A DNA stretch of 64,000 nucleotides from DCFW01 sp963790715 (GTDB lineage: Bacteria > Bacteroidota > Bacteroidia > Bacteroidales > Bacteroidaceae), in assembly GCA_963790715.1 (NCBI GenBank), contig CAWBPN010000018.1, positions 1,302,001 to 1,366,000 on the forward strand, written 5' to 3'. Position numbers and translations under genes: made by a program. Below, in pieces: positions 1-9,208 of this stretch (positions are counted from its first letter, which is position 1; each line of letters begins with the position of its first letter). The notes under the pieces were generated by a model, which made no database searches, was not told the origin of the DNA, and was given only the letters and a program-made list of their open reading frames with translations.

Positions 1-636
1 ATAGGAATGTCTCCGTTTCTAATGAATTTGGCGTCGTGCCTGATTGTCGTTTTAATAAATCAGGGATTAATGAGATATGGAGGAGATTTGGCAATAGGAG
101 CATTTAGTAATGTAAATCGTATAATGTTTATTTTTGTGATGATTGTGATAGGCCTAAACCAAGGCATGCAACCTATTGCAGGTTATAATTTCGGCGCTAA
201 GCTTTATCCGAGAGTTACCAAAGTACTTAAAATTACTATGATTTGCGCTACTGTTGTTACTACCACCGGATTTGTAATAGGTGAGTTCTTCCCGAATGCA
301 GTCGCATCAGTGTTTACTACTGATAGGGAATTGATTAACCAGACGGTTAATGGTATGAGGATTACGATGTGCATGTTTCCGATAATCGGATTTCAAATGG
401 TAACATCAAATTTCTTTCAAAGTATCGGTATGGCAAAGAAAGCAATCTTTTTATCTCTCACGCGCCAACTGATATTCCTACTACCATCGTTATTGATATG
501 TCCGCGTTTTTTCGGATTGAACGGAGTATGGATGAGTATGCCTATCGCTGATGCAACTGCTACATTCACGTCAGTGACAATGTTGGTTATTCAATTTCGT
601 AGTTTTAAGCGCGGAGACAGAATACCTGAAATATAA
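1..636 (+). CDS. MATE family efflux transporter, C-terminal part
   Basis: The gene enters from the left edge already open, so only the last 211 or so residues are present. Several hydrophobic membrane helices can be seen. The stretch around GLNQGMQPIAGYNFGAK matches the repeated MATE motif in which a conserved Q-P-x-x-GYNxGA follows a membrane helix. MATE proteins export drugs or metabolites across the inner membrane using a sodium or proton gradient. The first in-frame ATG in the window (position 7) is probably internal, because family members have about 440-460 residues and 12 helices. The substrate cannot be told from sequence. The family call is secure. Confidence 0.88.
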   Translation: MGMSPFLMNLASCLIVVLINQGLMRYGGDLAIGAFSNVNRIMFIFVMIVIGLNQGMQPIAGYNFGAKLYPRVTKVLKITMICATVVTTTGFVIGEFFPNAVASVFTTDRELINQTVNGMRITMCMFPIIGFQMVTSNFFQSIGMAKKAIFLSLTRQLIFLLPSLLICPRFFGLNGVWMSMPIADATATFTSVTMLVIQFRSFKRGDRIPEI

Positions 637-651
637 TATAACTTATATAAT

Positions 652-1275
652 ATGGAGAATTACATAATAAATATCGGTCGTGAGTTAGGTAGTGGAGGAC
701 GGTCTATCGGTCATATTTTGGCAAAGCGACGTAATATAGCTTATTATGATAAGGAGCTGTTAGCCATAGCAGCAAAAGAAAGCGGTTTAAGTAAGGAATT
801 TTTTGAAAAGGCGGATGAACTTACAAGTAGTAACGTGGGGAAAGGACTTTTCGGCTTTCGTTATTCCTTTTATCCTTCGGATATGAATGATAGCAATCCT
901 CTTAGCAACAGTGCATTGTTTAAGATACAAAGCGATATTGTAAGAGATTTGGCTCAAAAACAATCATGTCTGTTTGTTGGCAGGTGTACCGATTACATTC
1001 TTCGTGATTTTCCCCGTTGTGTTAATGTTTTTATTTCCGCGACTAAGGAAGATCGCATAAACAGCATTATGAAGAACTATAAACTTTCAGCTGAGAAGGC
1101 AGAGGAGATGATGCAGAAAGTCGATAAAAAGCGTGCCGAGTTCTACAATTATTACAGCGTAAATGAGTGGGGTGTTGCCAAGACATATCACCTTTGTATC
1201 AACTCTTCAGTTTTGGGTATTGAGCATACGGCAGATTTTATTGATGAATTTGTTAAACTGAAGCTGGGAGAATAA
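652..1275 (+). CDS. Cytidylate kinase-like family protein
   Basis: A 207-residue protein that begins 15 bases after the MATE gene and is probably co-transcribed with it. The N-terminus carries a P-loop-like GRELGSGGRSIG, then YYDKELL, and later LFVGRCTDYIL and a C-terminal helical region. This pattern fits the cytidylate-kinase-like family (Pfam Cytidylate_kin2), widespread in Bacteroidota and Firmicutes as a stand-alone P-loop kinase. Its true substrate is not established, and it is not the housekeeping Cmk. Its stop codon abuts the stop of the convergent birA gene. The family is clear; a role as a nucleotide kinase is inferred. Confidence 0.82.
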   Translation: MENYIINIGRELGSGGRSIGHILAKRRNIAYYDKELLAIAAKESGLSKEFFEKADELTSSNVGKGLFGFRYSFYPSDMNDSNPLSNSALFKIQSDIVRDLAQKQSCLFVGRCTDYILRDFPRCVNVFISATKEDRINSIMKNYKLSAEKAEEMMQKVDKKRAEFYNYYSVNEWGVAKTYHLCINSSVLGIEHTADFIDEFVKLKLGE

Positions 1276-2025
1276 TTATAACTTTTCGTTATTTATTACA
1301 TACTTCACCTCTTTGAATGCGTAACGGCGTTCCCTCCCGTCTTTTGGCATTAGATGCAGAGTACCGTCAATGTCGACATTCTTGATATATGCCTCAAAAG
1401 TACCGTTTGCGTCAGCAAAATAGTGATACCCGTCTTTGCGGTAAAGAGCAGAAGCGTAAGTCTTTTGTATCATTGACTCCTGATGAAGCTTCAAGAACAT
1501 ATATTGTATTTGCAAGTTATGTAAGAAATCCATCAATTCTTCTTTCGGACGCACTTCCGTTTGTATTATTTGGTACAGAGATACCGGGTTTATCCCGACT
1601 CCGGTCATATCGCGTTGATTTAAATTGATGCCGACGCCGATAATGCTATTTGCCAGGTTGTCTCCCAATACATCATTCTCTATCAACATACCGCATATCT
1701 TTTGATCTTTCCAGTAAATGTCGTTCGGCCATTTAATGCTGATGTCGTCAGTATATTTTGCAAGGACATTGCGCACGCTCAGTGCAGCTATTTGAGTAAT
1801 AAGAAATTGTTTGTCGGCTTTTAAGAACCATGGTTTGAGCAATGTGGAAAAGAGCAAATTTCTTCTTCTTTTACTGCTCCATTTGTTACCGATTTGTCCG
1901 CGGCCTGCAGATTGATACTCCGCATGCACCGTAGTGAATTCGGTAGGATCTCCATTTCGCAACAGTTTTCTGATCTCGTCTGTTGTTGACGTTGTTTCAA
2001 TTTTATGAAAAATATTGTATGCCAT
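1276..2025 (-). CDS. birA: Biotin--[acetyl-CoA-carboxylase] ligase
   Basis: A 249-residue protein that activates biotin with ATP and attaches it to a lysine of the biotin carboxyl carrier protein in the cytoplasm. The biotinyl-AMP binding loop GRGQIGNKWSS lies at residues 41-51, the catalytic segment IKWPNDIYW has Lys98, and CGMLIE follows at 111-116. There is no N-terminal helix-turn-helix, so this is the monofunctional enzyme and not the repressor-ligase of E. coli. It lies 4 bases downstream of yraN and is read with it. The length is normal for the short class. Confidence 0.93.
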   Translation of the reverse strand: MAYNIFHKIETTSTTDEIRKLLRNGDPTEFTTVHAEYQSAGRGQIGNKWSSKRRRNLLFSTLLKPWFLKADKQFLITQIAALSVRNVLAKYTDDISIKWPNDIYWKDQKICGMLIENDVLGDNLANSIIGVGINLNQRDMTGVGINPVSLYQIIQTEVRPKEELMDFLHNLQIQYMFLKLHQESMIQKTYASALYRKDGYHYFADANGTFEAYIKNVDIDGTLHLMPKDGRERRYAFKEVKYVINNEKL

Positions 2026-2029
2026 AACG

Positions 2030-2395
2030 TTAGAATAAAGGTGAATAAAAAGCGTCTTTCAGATGTTTTATTCTGAAAGTATTGTGTTGGCCGATAGCCG
2101 TGATGATGTCAAAATGCGGTTCCAAATCTATCTTATATTGTTTTATGTAATTGTTAGCTGCAATTATTATGTTCCTTACCTTTTGTGGAGTAACTGCGTC
2201 TTCAGGCTCTGCAAAGTCGTTATTGCATCTTGTTTTCACTTCTACAAAAATAATCTCTTCCTCTTTGCGTGCAATTATGTCAACTTCCTTTTTCCCCGAA
2301 CGCCAATTTCTGTCCAATATCTTATATCCGTTGTCTTCCAAGTATGATGCAGCAGCATTCTCTCCGTCTCGCCCCAAGTTGTTATGTTCTGCCAT
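2030..2395 (-). CDS. YraN family (UPF0102) endonuclease-fold protein
   Basis: A 121-residue protein. The family pattern is complete: GRDGENAAASYLEDNGY near the N-terminus, then EVDIIARK and IIFVEVKTR, which together form the E-x-D...E-x-K core of a restriction-endonuclease-like fold. YraN proteins are near universal in bacteria but their function is not established; a nuclease role is inferred from the fold. The start lies 22 bases downstream of a TAnnTTTG element on the minus strand. It is the first gene of a yraN-birA unit. Confidence 0.88.
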   Translation of the reverse strand: MAEHNNLGRDGENAAASYLEDNGYKILDRNWRSGKKEVDIIARKEEEIIFVEVKTRCNNDFAEPEDAVTPQKVRNIIIAANNYIKQYKIDLEPHFDIITAIGQHNTFRIKHLKDAFYSPLF

Positions 2396-2409
2396 ATCTT
2401 TTCTTTTTG

Positions 2410-2417
2410 CAAATGTA
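2410..2417 (-). promoter_or_regulatory. -7 box of yraN-birA promoter
   Basis: The minus strand reads TACATTTG, a full match to the Bacteroidota -7 consensus TAnnTTTG, a short distance upstream of the yraN start. No convincing -33 box is seen at the usual distance. Confidence 0.5.
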
Positions 2418-2439
2418 ACTACAATTTGAATAAATAGAT

Positions 2440-2447
2440 TATTTTTG
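2440..2447 (+). promoter_or_regulatory. -7 box of tadA promoter
   Basis: TATTTTTG matches TAnnTTTG, 23 bases upstream of the tadA start, and forms a divergent pair with the yraN promoter. A TTTG at 2425-2428 is too close to be a standard -33 box. Confidence 0.45.
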
Positions 2448-2470
2448 TGCGATAAAATGCAGTAATCGTT

Positions 2471-2908
2471 ATGATATTAGATGATAATTACTTTATGGAG
2501 CAGGCTTTGAAAGAAGCCGTAATGGCCGCCGAAGAAGATGAAGTGCCGGTAGGCGCCGTTGTAGTATGCAAACAAAAAATAATTGCCCGTGCGCATAACC
2601 TTACCGAACGGTTGAACGATGTAACGGCGCATGCCGAGATGCAGGCGATAACAATGGCTGAAAACACATTGGGAGGAAAGTATCTGAAAGATTGCACTTT
2701 ATATGTAACCGTCGAACCGTGCGTGATGTGTGCCGGAGCATTAGCCTGGGCTCAGTTGGATCGTTTGGTGTACGGAGCAGAAGATTACAAACGCGGTTAC
2801 CATTTGGGTGGCATAAATTTGCTTCACCCTAAAACACAAGTGACGTCAGGTATTCTGGCTGACAAGGCGGAAAAGCTGATGATCGATTTCTTTAAAAAGA
2901 AAAGATAA
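2471..2908 (+). CDS. tadA: tRNA adenosine(34) deaminase
   Basis: A 145-residue zinc deaminase that converts adenosine to inosine at the wobble position of tRNA-Arg(ACG). The zinc site is visible as His54 of HAE (54-56) and Cys84/Cys87 of PCVMC; Glu56 is the proton-shuttle residue. The basic C-terminal helix (DFFKKKR) is typical of tRNA-acting members. The length and the VPVGAVVV segment at 26-33 fit TadA better than a free cytosine deaminase. It converges with the DUF4834 gene, whose stop directly abuts. Confidence 0.93.
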   Translation: MILDDNYFMEQALKEAVMAAEEDEVPVGAVVVCKQKIIARAHNLTERLNDVTAHAEMQAITMAENTLGGKYLKDCTLYVTVEPCVMCAGALAWAQLDRLVYGAEDYKRGYHLGGINLLHPKTQVTSGILADKAEKLMIDFFKKKR

Positions 2909-3151
2909 TTATTTCTTATCTTTCATCTCTTCATAATCTACATATTCACCGTCGTTTTGGTCGTAGATCTTTTTTTTGTTATTCTGAGTGTAATCTATGT
3001 GGTCACCATTTTTCTCTTTTCCGCTATTCCCTTGATCGAAACGTCCGGTGCCGTGTATCCCGAAGATACCGTGCATAATGCGTACTGCGGCAACAAGTCC
3101 CAATATGATAAGGAAAAAGAATATTGTAAAAAGAAAACTTAATATACCCAT
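2909..3151 (-). CDS. DUF4834 family small membrane protein
   Basis: An 80-residue protein with one hydrophobic N-terminal helix (about residues 3-25) followed by a polar, charged cytoplasmic or periplasmic tail rich in Asp, Lys and Tyr (GEYVDYEEMKDKK at the end). This matches the Bacteroidota-only DUF4834 family, whose function is unknown. It lies 48 bases downstream of pssA on the same strand and may be the last gene of the psd-pssA unit. Confidence 0.75.
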   Translation of the reverse strand: MGILSFLFTIFFFLIILGLVAAVRIMHGIFGIHGTGRFDQGNSGKEKNGDHIDYTQNNKKKIYDQNDGEYVDYEEMKDKK

Positions 3152-3199
3152 TTGTCAATTATTTTATGAAGATACTGCAACAAGTATGCCAATTAATGT

Positions 3200-3922
3200 C
3201 TAGGCCATCTTCTTTGTCTCTTTTCCTGTAAGGACGGATAAGATAATATACCATATAACAATAGCTGCCAAAGATAGTTCCTTTAAAATGATAATCAAAG
3301 GTATACAAATTATTAGGAATATGAATCTTATTTTATTATTTCCCCACTTTAAATCTTTAAATTTAAGAGAGAACATAGGGATCTCGGCAACTAAAAGAAA
3401 TGAGAATATAAACGCCAGTATGGTAAGCACTATAACATAAAATGACGGAGCTGTTTCGAAGAAAGAGTTTTCACTGGCTATGAGCGATCCCCAAAACAAA
3501 GCGTTAGCAGGTACGGGCAGCCCGATGAACGAGCTTGTTTGCCGTGCGTCAATATTGAATTTTGCCAGACGCAAAGCTGAGAATACGGCTAATATGAATG
3601 CAATATACGGGAAATAAACACTTATTTGTTTCAAATAATCCGGATAGTTCATGTCTCGCAAAACGGCGAACAGCATACTTGCCGGAGCTATACCGAATGT
3701 GATGTCGTCGGCCAATGAATCAAGGTCGGCGCCGATAGGTGAATGACTGTCAAGAGCACGTGCGGCCATCCCGTCGAAGAAATCGAAAACGGCACCTGCG
3801 ATAATAAACAGGAAAGCTAATGTATAGTTGCCGTTTAATGCTTGTACAGTAGCAATTGCACCTGAGAATAAGTTGCAACAAGTAAGTGTATTCGGTATAT
3901 ATTTAGTAATGCAGTTTGCCAT
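3200..3922 (-). CDS. pssA: CDP-diacylglycerol--serine O-phosphatidyltransferase
   Basis: A 240-residue inner-membrane enzyme that makes phosphatidylserine from CDP-diacylglycerol and serine. The CDP-alcohol phosphotransferase motif is complete: DGMAAR, eight residues, then G-x3-D-x3-D in GADLDSLADD. Several membrane helices follow. The frame is open up to 4066 but that extension lies inside the psd gene in another frame. The start at 3922 (MANCITKYIPN) lies 2 bases after the psd stop and begins just before the first conserved segment, so I chose it. Coupled translation with psd is likely. Confidence 0.92.
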   Translation of the reverse strand: MANCITKYIPNTLTCCNLFSGAIATVQALNGNYTLAFLFIIAGAVFDFFDGMAARALDSHSPIGADLDSLADDITFGIAPASMLFAVLRDMNYPDYLKQISVYFPYIAFILAVFSALRLAKFNIDARQTSSFIGLPVPANALFWGSLIASENSFFETAPSFYVIVLTILAFIFSFLLVAEIPMFSLKFKDLKWGNNKIRFIFLIICIPLIIILKELSLAAIVIWYIILSVLTGKETKKMA

Positions 3923-3924
3923 TA

Positions 3925-4614
3925 TTATGACTTTAATTTCGCAATAATCGTTTGGTCGCCGGTGGTACTTTGACCGAGTTTCACACACACCTCCGAGTCT
4001 AGAGGTAGGTAAACGTCCACGCGGGAGCCGAATTTTATGAAGCCCATGTGCTCGTCGATATAGCATTCTTCGCCTTCTGAAGCATACGTCACTATACGTC
4101 TTGCCACCGCACCGGCTATTTGTCTCACTAACACGTCTACGCCGTTCGGTGTTTCGATAATCACCGATGAGCGTTCGTTATCGGTGCTGGCTTTCGGAAG
4201 CCATGCTTTCATATAATGCCCGTTTTGGTGTTCCACTTTCTTCACTGTGCCGTCCACAGGATACCAGTTAGCATGTACGTTGACAATACTCATGAAAATA
4301 GAAATCATAAGCCTCTTCTCGTGTAAATATTCGTTTTCCATCACCTCTTCAATTACCACAACTTTACCGTCTGCCGGAGCAACTACTGCGTCGGTGGTGT
4401 CTTGTCCGAAGAACCGTATGGGGCATCGGAAGAAGTTTACCAACAGGCTATAAGTGAATATACTAACTGTAGCAAAGAGGATAAATGGAATTTTAGAGTC
4501 GAAAAGGAAATACACTATGATGTTGGCAATAGCAATACAGCTTCCTGTAATAAATAATGTATGCGTTCCTTCACGGTGTAATCTAATCTTTTTCAGCTTT
4601 TTCAGTTGGCTCAT
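3925..4614 (-). CDS. psd: Phosphatidylserine decarboxylase proenzyme
   Basis: A 229-residue protein that decarboxylates phosphatidylserine to phosphatidylethanolamine. It is made as a proenzyme that cuts itself before a serine, which becomes the pyruvoyl group. The cleavage site is the Gly-Ser in FIKFGSRVDVYLP near the C-terminus, the form used by the short bacterial/archaeal PSD class (FGSR) and not the LGST of E. coli. Two membrane helices lie at about residues 18-55. VNVHANWYPVDG is the conserved mid-protein segment. psd-pssA form the last two steps to phosphatidylethanolamine in one unit. Confidence 0.92.
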   Translation of the reverse strand: MSQLKKLKKIRLHREGTHTLFITGSCIAIANIIVYFLFDSKIPFILFATVSIFTYSLLVNFFRCPIRFFGQDTTDAVVAPADGKVVVIEEVMENEYLHEKRLMISIFMSIVNVHANWYPVDGTVKKVEHQNGHYMKAWLPKASTDNERSSVIIETPNGVDVLVRQIAGAVARRIVTYASEGEECYIDEHMGFIKFGSRVDVYLPLDSEVCVKLGQSTTGDQTIIAKLKS

Positions 4615-4636
4615 GAATCTTTTGATATTTATTGTG

Positions 4637-4644
4637 CAAAAATA
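4637..4644 (-). promoter_or_regulatory. -7 box of psd-pssA promoter
   Basis: The minus strand reads TATTTTTG, a TAnnTTTG match 22 bases before the psd start. A TTG lies about 20 bases further upstream and could be the -33 element. Confidence 0.45.
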
Positions 4645-4770
4645 ATTGTATTTTATTTATGTTACAAGCAAAACAGGCAAAAATGACAGCAGTTTATAAC
4701 TTTTGCATTTTTTTGTAACAAAAGTCGTACGAATATTATAACTTTATTGCGTTTTTAAGGAGATAAAATT

Positions 4771-7700
4771 ATGCAAGATTTTGTACATTTACATGTTCAC
4801 TCTCAGTATTCGTTGCTTGATGGGCAGTGCGCCATAAACAAGATTGTAGATAAGGCAATAGCTGACGGTATGAAAGGTATGGCTCTCACTGACCATGGTA
4901 ACATGATGGGAATAAAAGAGTTGTGGAACTATGTAACAAAGATAAACAGCGACATTGATGATCCGGCGAAGAAATTCAAACCTATTCTCGGATGTGAAAT
5001 GTACGTGGCTCACAATCGTTTGGAAGACCATGACAAGAGTAAGGGCGACATGAGCGGCTACCACCTTATTGTATTGGCAAAGAATTCAAAAGGCTATCAT
5101 AATTTGATTAAGCTGGTTTCTAAAGCATGGACTGAAGGATATTACATGCGTCCGCGTACTGACCGCGTCGAACTTGAAAAGTATCATGAAGGCTTGATAG
5201 TAAGTACTGCCTGCTTGGCCGGTGAAGTGCCAAAGAAGATAATTAACGGTGACATTGCCGGAGCGGAAGAAGCCATACAATGGTATAAGAGTATTTTCGG
5301 AGATGATTATTATCTTGAGTTGATGCGCCATAAAGCCACTGTCGTTATGGCAAACCAAGAAGCATACGAATTACAGTGTAAAGTAAATCCTGTGTTGATT
5401 GAGTTGAGCAAGAAATACGGAGTGAAACTTATTTGTACCAATGACGTACATTTTGTGGATGAAGAAAACGCAGAAGCGCATGATCGCTTGATATGTCTGA
5501 GCACAGGTAAAGATTTGGACGACCCTACACGTATGTTGTATTCAAAGCAGGAGTGGTTTAAGACAAAGGCTGAGATGAATGAAATCTTTGCCGACATTCC
5601 CGAAGCTTTGAGCAATACCGTTGAGATATGCGATAAAGTGGAGTTATATTCAATTGACCACGCACCTATCATGCCTAATTTTGCCATTCCGGTTGAGTTT
5701 GGCACCGAAGATGAATATCGGAAGAAGTTCACCGAAAAGGATTTGTTCGATGAGTTCACGCAGGATGAACATGGTAAGGTGGTTATGGATGAGGCTTCAG
5801 CGCAAGCCAAAATAAAGAAGTTGGGCGGTTACGACAAGTTGTATCGTATAAAGTTGGAAGCCGACTATTTGCAGAAATTGACTTTTGATGGGGCTAAGAT
5901 AAAATATGGCGACCCATTAAGCGATGAAATAATGGAACGTTTGATATTTGAACTTCATGTGATGAAGACGATGGGTTTCCCGGGTTACTTCTTAATAGTG
6001 CAGGATTTCATTAATGCAGCCAGCAAGGAGTTGAATGTATCCGTCGGTCCGGGACGTGGCTCGGCAGCAGGTTCGGCTGTAGCTTATTGCCTGGGCATAA
6101 CTAAGATTGACCCGATAAAATATGATTTGCTGTTCGAGCGTTTCCTTAATCCCGATCGTATATCGTTGCCTGATATTGATGTGGATTTCGATGATGACGG
6201 GCGTGGTGATGTGCTGCGTTGGGTTACGCAAAAGTACGGGCAGGAAAAAGTAGCTCATATTATTACTTACGGTACAATGGCTACAAAGATGGTAATAAAA
6301 GATGTAGCCCGTGTTGAGAAGTTACCGCTTTCGGAGAGTGATAGGCTTGTTAAATACATTCCCGACAAGTTGCCTGAAGTGAATGGCAAAGTGCCTAAAA
6401 TGAATTTAAAGAATTGTATAGCAGCCATACCTGAATTGCAGGATGCTTGTAATTCGGAGAATCCGTTGATTCGCGATACAATGAAATATGCCCAAATGCT
6501 CGAAGGTAATGTTCGCGGAACGGGTGTACATGCTTGCGGCACCATTATCTGCCGTGACGATATTACCGATTGGGTACCTGTGTCTACGGCTGTCGACAAG
6601 GATACTAACGAGCGTATGTTGGTAACTCAATATGAAGGTCGCGTTATTGAAGATACAGGTTTGATAAAGATGGACTTTTTGGGATTGAAGACTTTGTCTA
6701 TCATTAAGGAAGCTGTGGCAATTATAAAAGATCATACCGGAAAGACAATAGATATAGACAATATTGACATTAATGACCCTGCAACGTATAAATTATATTG
6801 TGAAGGTCGAACGGTAGGTACTTTTCAATTTGAATCGGCTGGAATGCAGAAGTATTTGCGCGAATTGCAACCAACCACTTTCGAAGACTTGATAGCCATG
6901 AATGCGCTTTACCGTCCGGGACCAATGGCCTATATTCCTTCATTCATCAATCGTAAGCACGGGCGTGAACCGATAACATACGACATTCCGTGTATGGAGA
7001 AATATCTGAAAGATACATATGGAATCACCGTATATCAGGAGCAAGTCATGTTGCTGTCACGTTTGTTGGCGAACTTCACCCGTGGCGAGAGCGACGCTCT
7101 TCGTAAAGCAATGGGTAAGAAGCTCAAAGATAAGTTGGATCACATGAAACCCAAGTTTATTGAAGGAGGAAGGAAAAATGGGCATGATCCTAAAGTACTT
7201 GAAAAGATTTGGAGCGATTGGGAGAGCTTTGCATCGTATGCATTCAACAAGAGCCACGCCACATGTTATTCATGGGTGGCTTATCAGACAGCATATCTTA
7301 AAGCTAATTACCCCGCTGAATATATGGCAGCTGTAATGAGCCGAAGTCTGGCAAACATTACTGATATCACCAAATTGATGGATGAATGCAAGGTTATGGG
7401 TATGAGCACCCTAGGGCCTAGCGTAAACGAAAGTAATCTTAAGTTTACGGTGACGGCAAAAGGCGATATTCGTTTCGGATTGGGCGCAATAAAAGGTGTA
7501 GGCGAGAATGCCGTAGCTTCCATTGTTGAAGAGCGCGAAAATAACGGCCCGTATAAAGATATCTTCGACTTTGTGCAACGTGTTAATCTTTCTGCTTGCA
7601 ACCGCAAGAATATCGAGTGTCTGGCACAAGCCGGAGCTTTTGATTGCTTCAGCGAAATCAAACGCGAGCAGTTTTTTGTAAAGAATGCCAACAACGAATC

Positions 7701-8487
7701 ATATTCCGATATATTAGTTCGTTACGGAAACAAGGTTCAGGCAGATAAGGCAACAGCTTCTAACTCACTGTTCGGCGATACGGATATGATAGAGGTAATC
7801 ACACCGCCTATCCCGGAGTATATGCCGTGGTCGGATGTGGAGCGGTTGAACAAAGAAAAGGATTTGGTGGGAATATATATATCCGCACATCCCTTGGATG
7901 AATTTTCTGTTATATTAAATGATGTGTGCAATACCAAAGTGACAGAATTATCTGATGTCGACAGCATGAAAGGCAAAGATTTGACATTCGGGGGCATTGT
8001 TACTAATATCCGAAAAGGGACTACCAAAAAGGGCAATCCTTATGCCATAATGAAACTTGAGGATTATTCGGGTTCCGGCGACATAGCTTTTTTCGGCAAT
8101 GATTATATCACATGGGGAAGATTCCTTGAACAGGGTTTGTTCTTATATATAAAAGCTGTTTGCCAACCGAAAAAATGGCGTCAGGACGAGTACGAGGTAC
8201 ATATCAACAGCATGCAGTTGCTGAGCGACGTAAAAGATAATTTGATAGAGAAGCTAACTATAATAGTACCTCTGTCGGCACTTAGCGGACAGTTTGTCGC
8301 CGACTTTCAAGAAGTTACAGCAGGTTCGCCCGGGCAAGTGGATTTGCGCTTTTGCATATATGATGATGAAGAGGTTGAGCAGCATCAACTTATAGAGATG
8401 CAGTCGCGCACAAAGAAGATTACCGTTGGCAAGAAAGTGATAAGTTTCTTAAAAGAACATTCTGAATTTAGGTATCAAATAAATTAA
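4771..8487 (+). CDS. dnaE: DNA polymerase III subunit alpha
   Basis: A 1238-residue replicative DNA polymerase. The N-terminal PHP domain starts with HLHVHSQYS (6-14) and ALTDHGNM. The polymerase core has GPGRGSAAGSAVAYCLG and the metal-binding aspartates D468 and D470 in PDIDVDF, with the third, D635, in IKMDFLGLKTL. A helix-hairpin-helix region and an OB fold (around GGIVTNIRKGTTKKGNPYA) follow. A region of roughly 80 residues between the PHP domain and the palm, rich in Asp, Glu and Lys, is longer than in the E. coli protein and seems usual in Bacteroidota. An AAGGAG lies 9 bases ahead of the start codon. Confidence 0.97.
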   Translation: MQDFVHLHVHSQYSLLDGQCAINKIVDKAIADGMKGMALTDHGNMMGIKELWNYVTKINSDIDDPAKKFKPILGCEMYVAHNRLEDHDKSKGDMSGYHLIVLAKNSKGYHNLIKLVSKAWTEGYYMRPRTDRVELEKYHEGLIVSTACLAGEVPKKIINGDIAGAEEAIQWYKSIFGDDYYLELMRHKATVVMANQEAYELQCKVNPVLIELSKKYGVKLICTNDVHFVDEENAEAHDRLICLSTGKDLDDPTRMLYSKQEWFKTKAEMNEIFADIPEALSNTVEICDKVELYSIDHAPIMPNFAIPVEFGTEDEYRKKFTEKDLFDEFTQDEHGKVVMDEASAQAKIKKLGGYDKLYRIKLEADYLQKLTFDGAKIKYGDPLSDEIMERLIFELHVMKTMGFPGYFLIVQDFINAASKELNVSVGPGRGSAAGSAVAYCLGITKIDPIKYDLLFERFLNPDRISLPDIDVDFDDDGRGDVLRWVTQKYGQEKVAHIITYGTMATKMVIKDVARVEKLPLSESDRLVKYIPDKLPEVNGKVPKMNLKNCIAAIPELQDACNSENPLIRDTMKYAQMLEGNVRGTGVHACGTIICRDDITDWVPVSTAVDKDTNERMLVTQYEGRVIEDTGLIKMDFLGLKTLSIIKEAVAIIKDHTGKTIDIDNIDINDPATYKLYCEGRTVGTFQFESAGMQKYLRELQPTTFEDLIAMNALYRPGPMAYIPSFINRKHGREPITYDIPCMEKYLKDTYGITVYQEQVMLLSRLLANFTRGESDALRKAMGKKLKDKLDHMKPKFIEGGRKNGHDPKVLEKIWSDWESFASYAFNKSHATCYSWVAYQTAYLKANYPAEYMAAVMSRSLANITDITKLMDECKVMGMSTLGPSVNESNLKFTVTAKGDIRFGLGAIKGVGENAVASIVEERENNGPYKDIFDFVQRVNLSACNRKNIECLAQAGAFDCFSEIKREQFFVKNANNESYSDILVRYGNKVQADKATASNSLFGDTDMIEVITPPIPEYMPWSDVERLNKEKDLVGIYISAHPLDEFSVILNDVCNTKVTELSDVDSMKGKDLTFGGIVTNIRKGTTKKGNPYAIMKLEDYSGSGDIAFFGNDYITWGRFLEQGLFLYIKAVCQPKKWRQDEYEVHINSMQLLSDVKDNLIEKLTIIVPLSALSGQFVADFQEVTAGSPGQVDLRFCIYDDEEVEQHQLIEMQSRTKKITVGKKVISFLKEHSEFRYQIN

Positions 8488-8492
8488 TTCTA

Positions 8493-8500
8493 TATATTTG
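8493..8500 (+). promoter_or_regulatory. -7 box of trxA promoter
   Basis: TATATTTG matches TAnnTTTG exactly and lies 42 bases upstream of the trxA start, just after the dnaE stop. Confidence 0.55.
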
Positions 8501-8542
8501 TACCCAATTAGATGAACAATAAACAATAAAAAACAGATAATT

Positions 8543-8860
8543 ATGGCAAAAGAATTAACTAATGATAATTACGAAGAGATCGTAAACAGTGGCAAACCTG
8601 CAGTTATTGATTTTTGGGCTACATGGTGCGGACCGTGCCGTAAAGTATCTCCGATAATTGACGAATTGGCCGACACGTATGCCGGCAAAGTAAATATTGC
8701 AAAGTGCGATACGGAAGAGAATGACGATATTACTGCCAAGTTCAGTATTATGAATATCCCTACCGTTCTCTTTTTTAAGAACGGCGAAATCGTTGACAAA
8801 CAGATTGGCGCAGCTCCTAAACAAGTTTATGTAGATAAGATAGAAGCATTATTAAAGTAA
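8543..8860 (+). CDS. trxA: Thioredoxin
   Basis: A 105-residue cytoplasmic disulfide reductase. The active site is WCGPC at residues 28-32, preceded by VIDFWAT; the cis-proline loop is IMNIPTVLFFKNGE. There is no signal peptide, so it acts in the cytoplasm. It has its own promoter box after dnaE and is followed 12 bases later by a small conserved acidic protein. Confidence 0.95.
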   Translation: MAKELTNDNYEEIVNSGKPAVIDFWATWCGPCRKVSPIIDELADTYAGKVNIAKCDTEENDDITAKFSIMNIPTVLFFKNGEIVDKQIGAAPKQVYVDKIEALLK

Positions 8861-8872
8861 ACATATCGTATT

Positions 8873-9208
8873 ATGGCTGAAGACAATGATTTCCTGAATG
8901 AAGCTGAAGACGATTTAAAGACGATCGAGTTCATTAAAAGTTTTTTGCCTCAAAAGCTTAAAGGCAAATTTACTGATGATCAACTGTATTATTTCCTTGA
9001 CGTGATAAGCGAATATTACGCAGATAGCGGATGCTTGGACGTGCAGCCCGATAAGGATGGATTTATTGAAATTGATGAAGAGAAGGTTGCTGATTATATC
9101 TTGAAGCAGGCAAAGAAGGATGGTATGGGAGATTTTGATGCTGAAGATCTCTTGTATGTTGTCGACGGCGAAATGGAATATGGAAATTCAGGCACCACCG
9201 AAGAGTGA
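8873..9208 (+). CDS. Conserved acidic hypothetical protein
   Basis: A 111-residue, strongly acidic protein with no signal peptide or membrane helix. It starts 12 bases after trxA and is probably co-transcribed with it. The sequence is rich in Asp and Glu with predicted helices (TIEFIKSFLPQKLKGKF, QLYYFLDVISEYY). I think it belongs to a small Bacteroidales-conserved family but recognise no functional domain. Its stop abuts the convergent aroA stop. It is a real gene by codon use and position; its function is unknown. Confidence 0.7.
   Translation: MAEDNDFLNEAEDDLKTIEFIKSFLPQKLKGKFTDDQLYYFLDVISEYYADSGCLDVQPDKDGFIEIDEEKVADYILKQAKKDGMGDFDAEDLLYVVDGEMEYGNSGTTEE

Noticed and set aside
3923..4066. 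A 48-codon upstream extension of pssA
   Set aside because: It lies wholly within psd in another frame and is low-quality, Arg-rich sequence; the start at 3922 is 2 bases after the psd stop.
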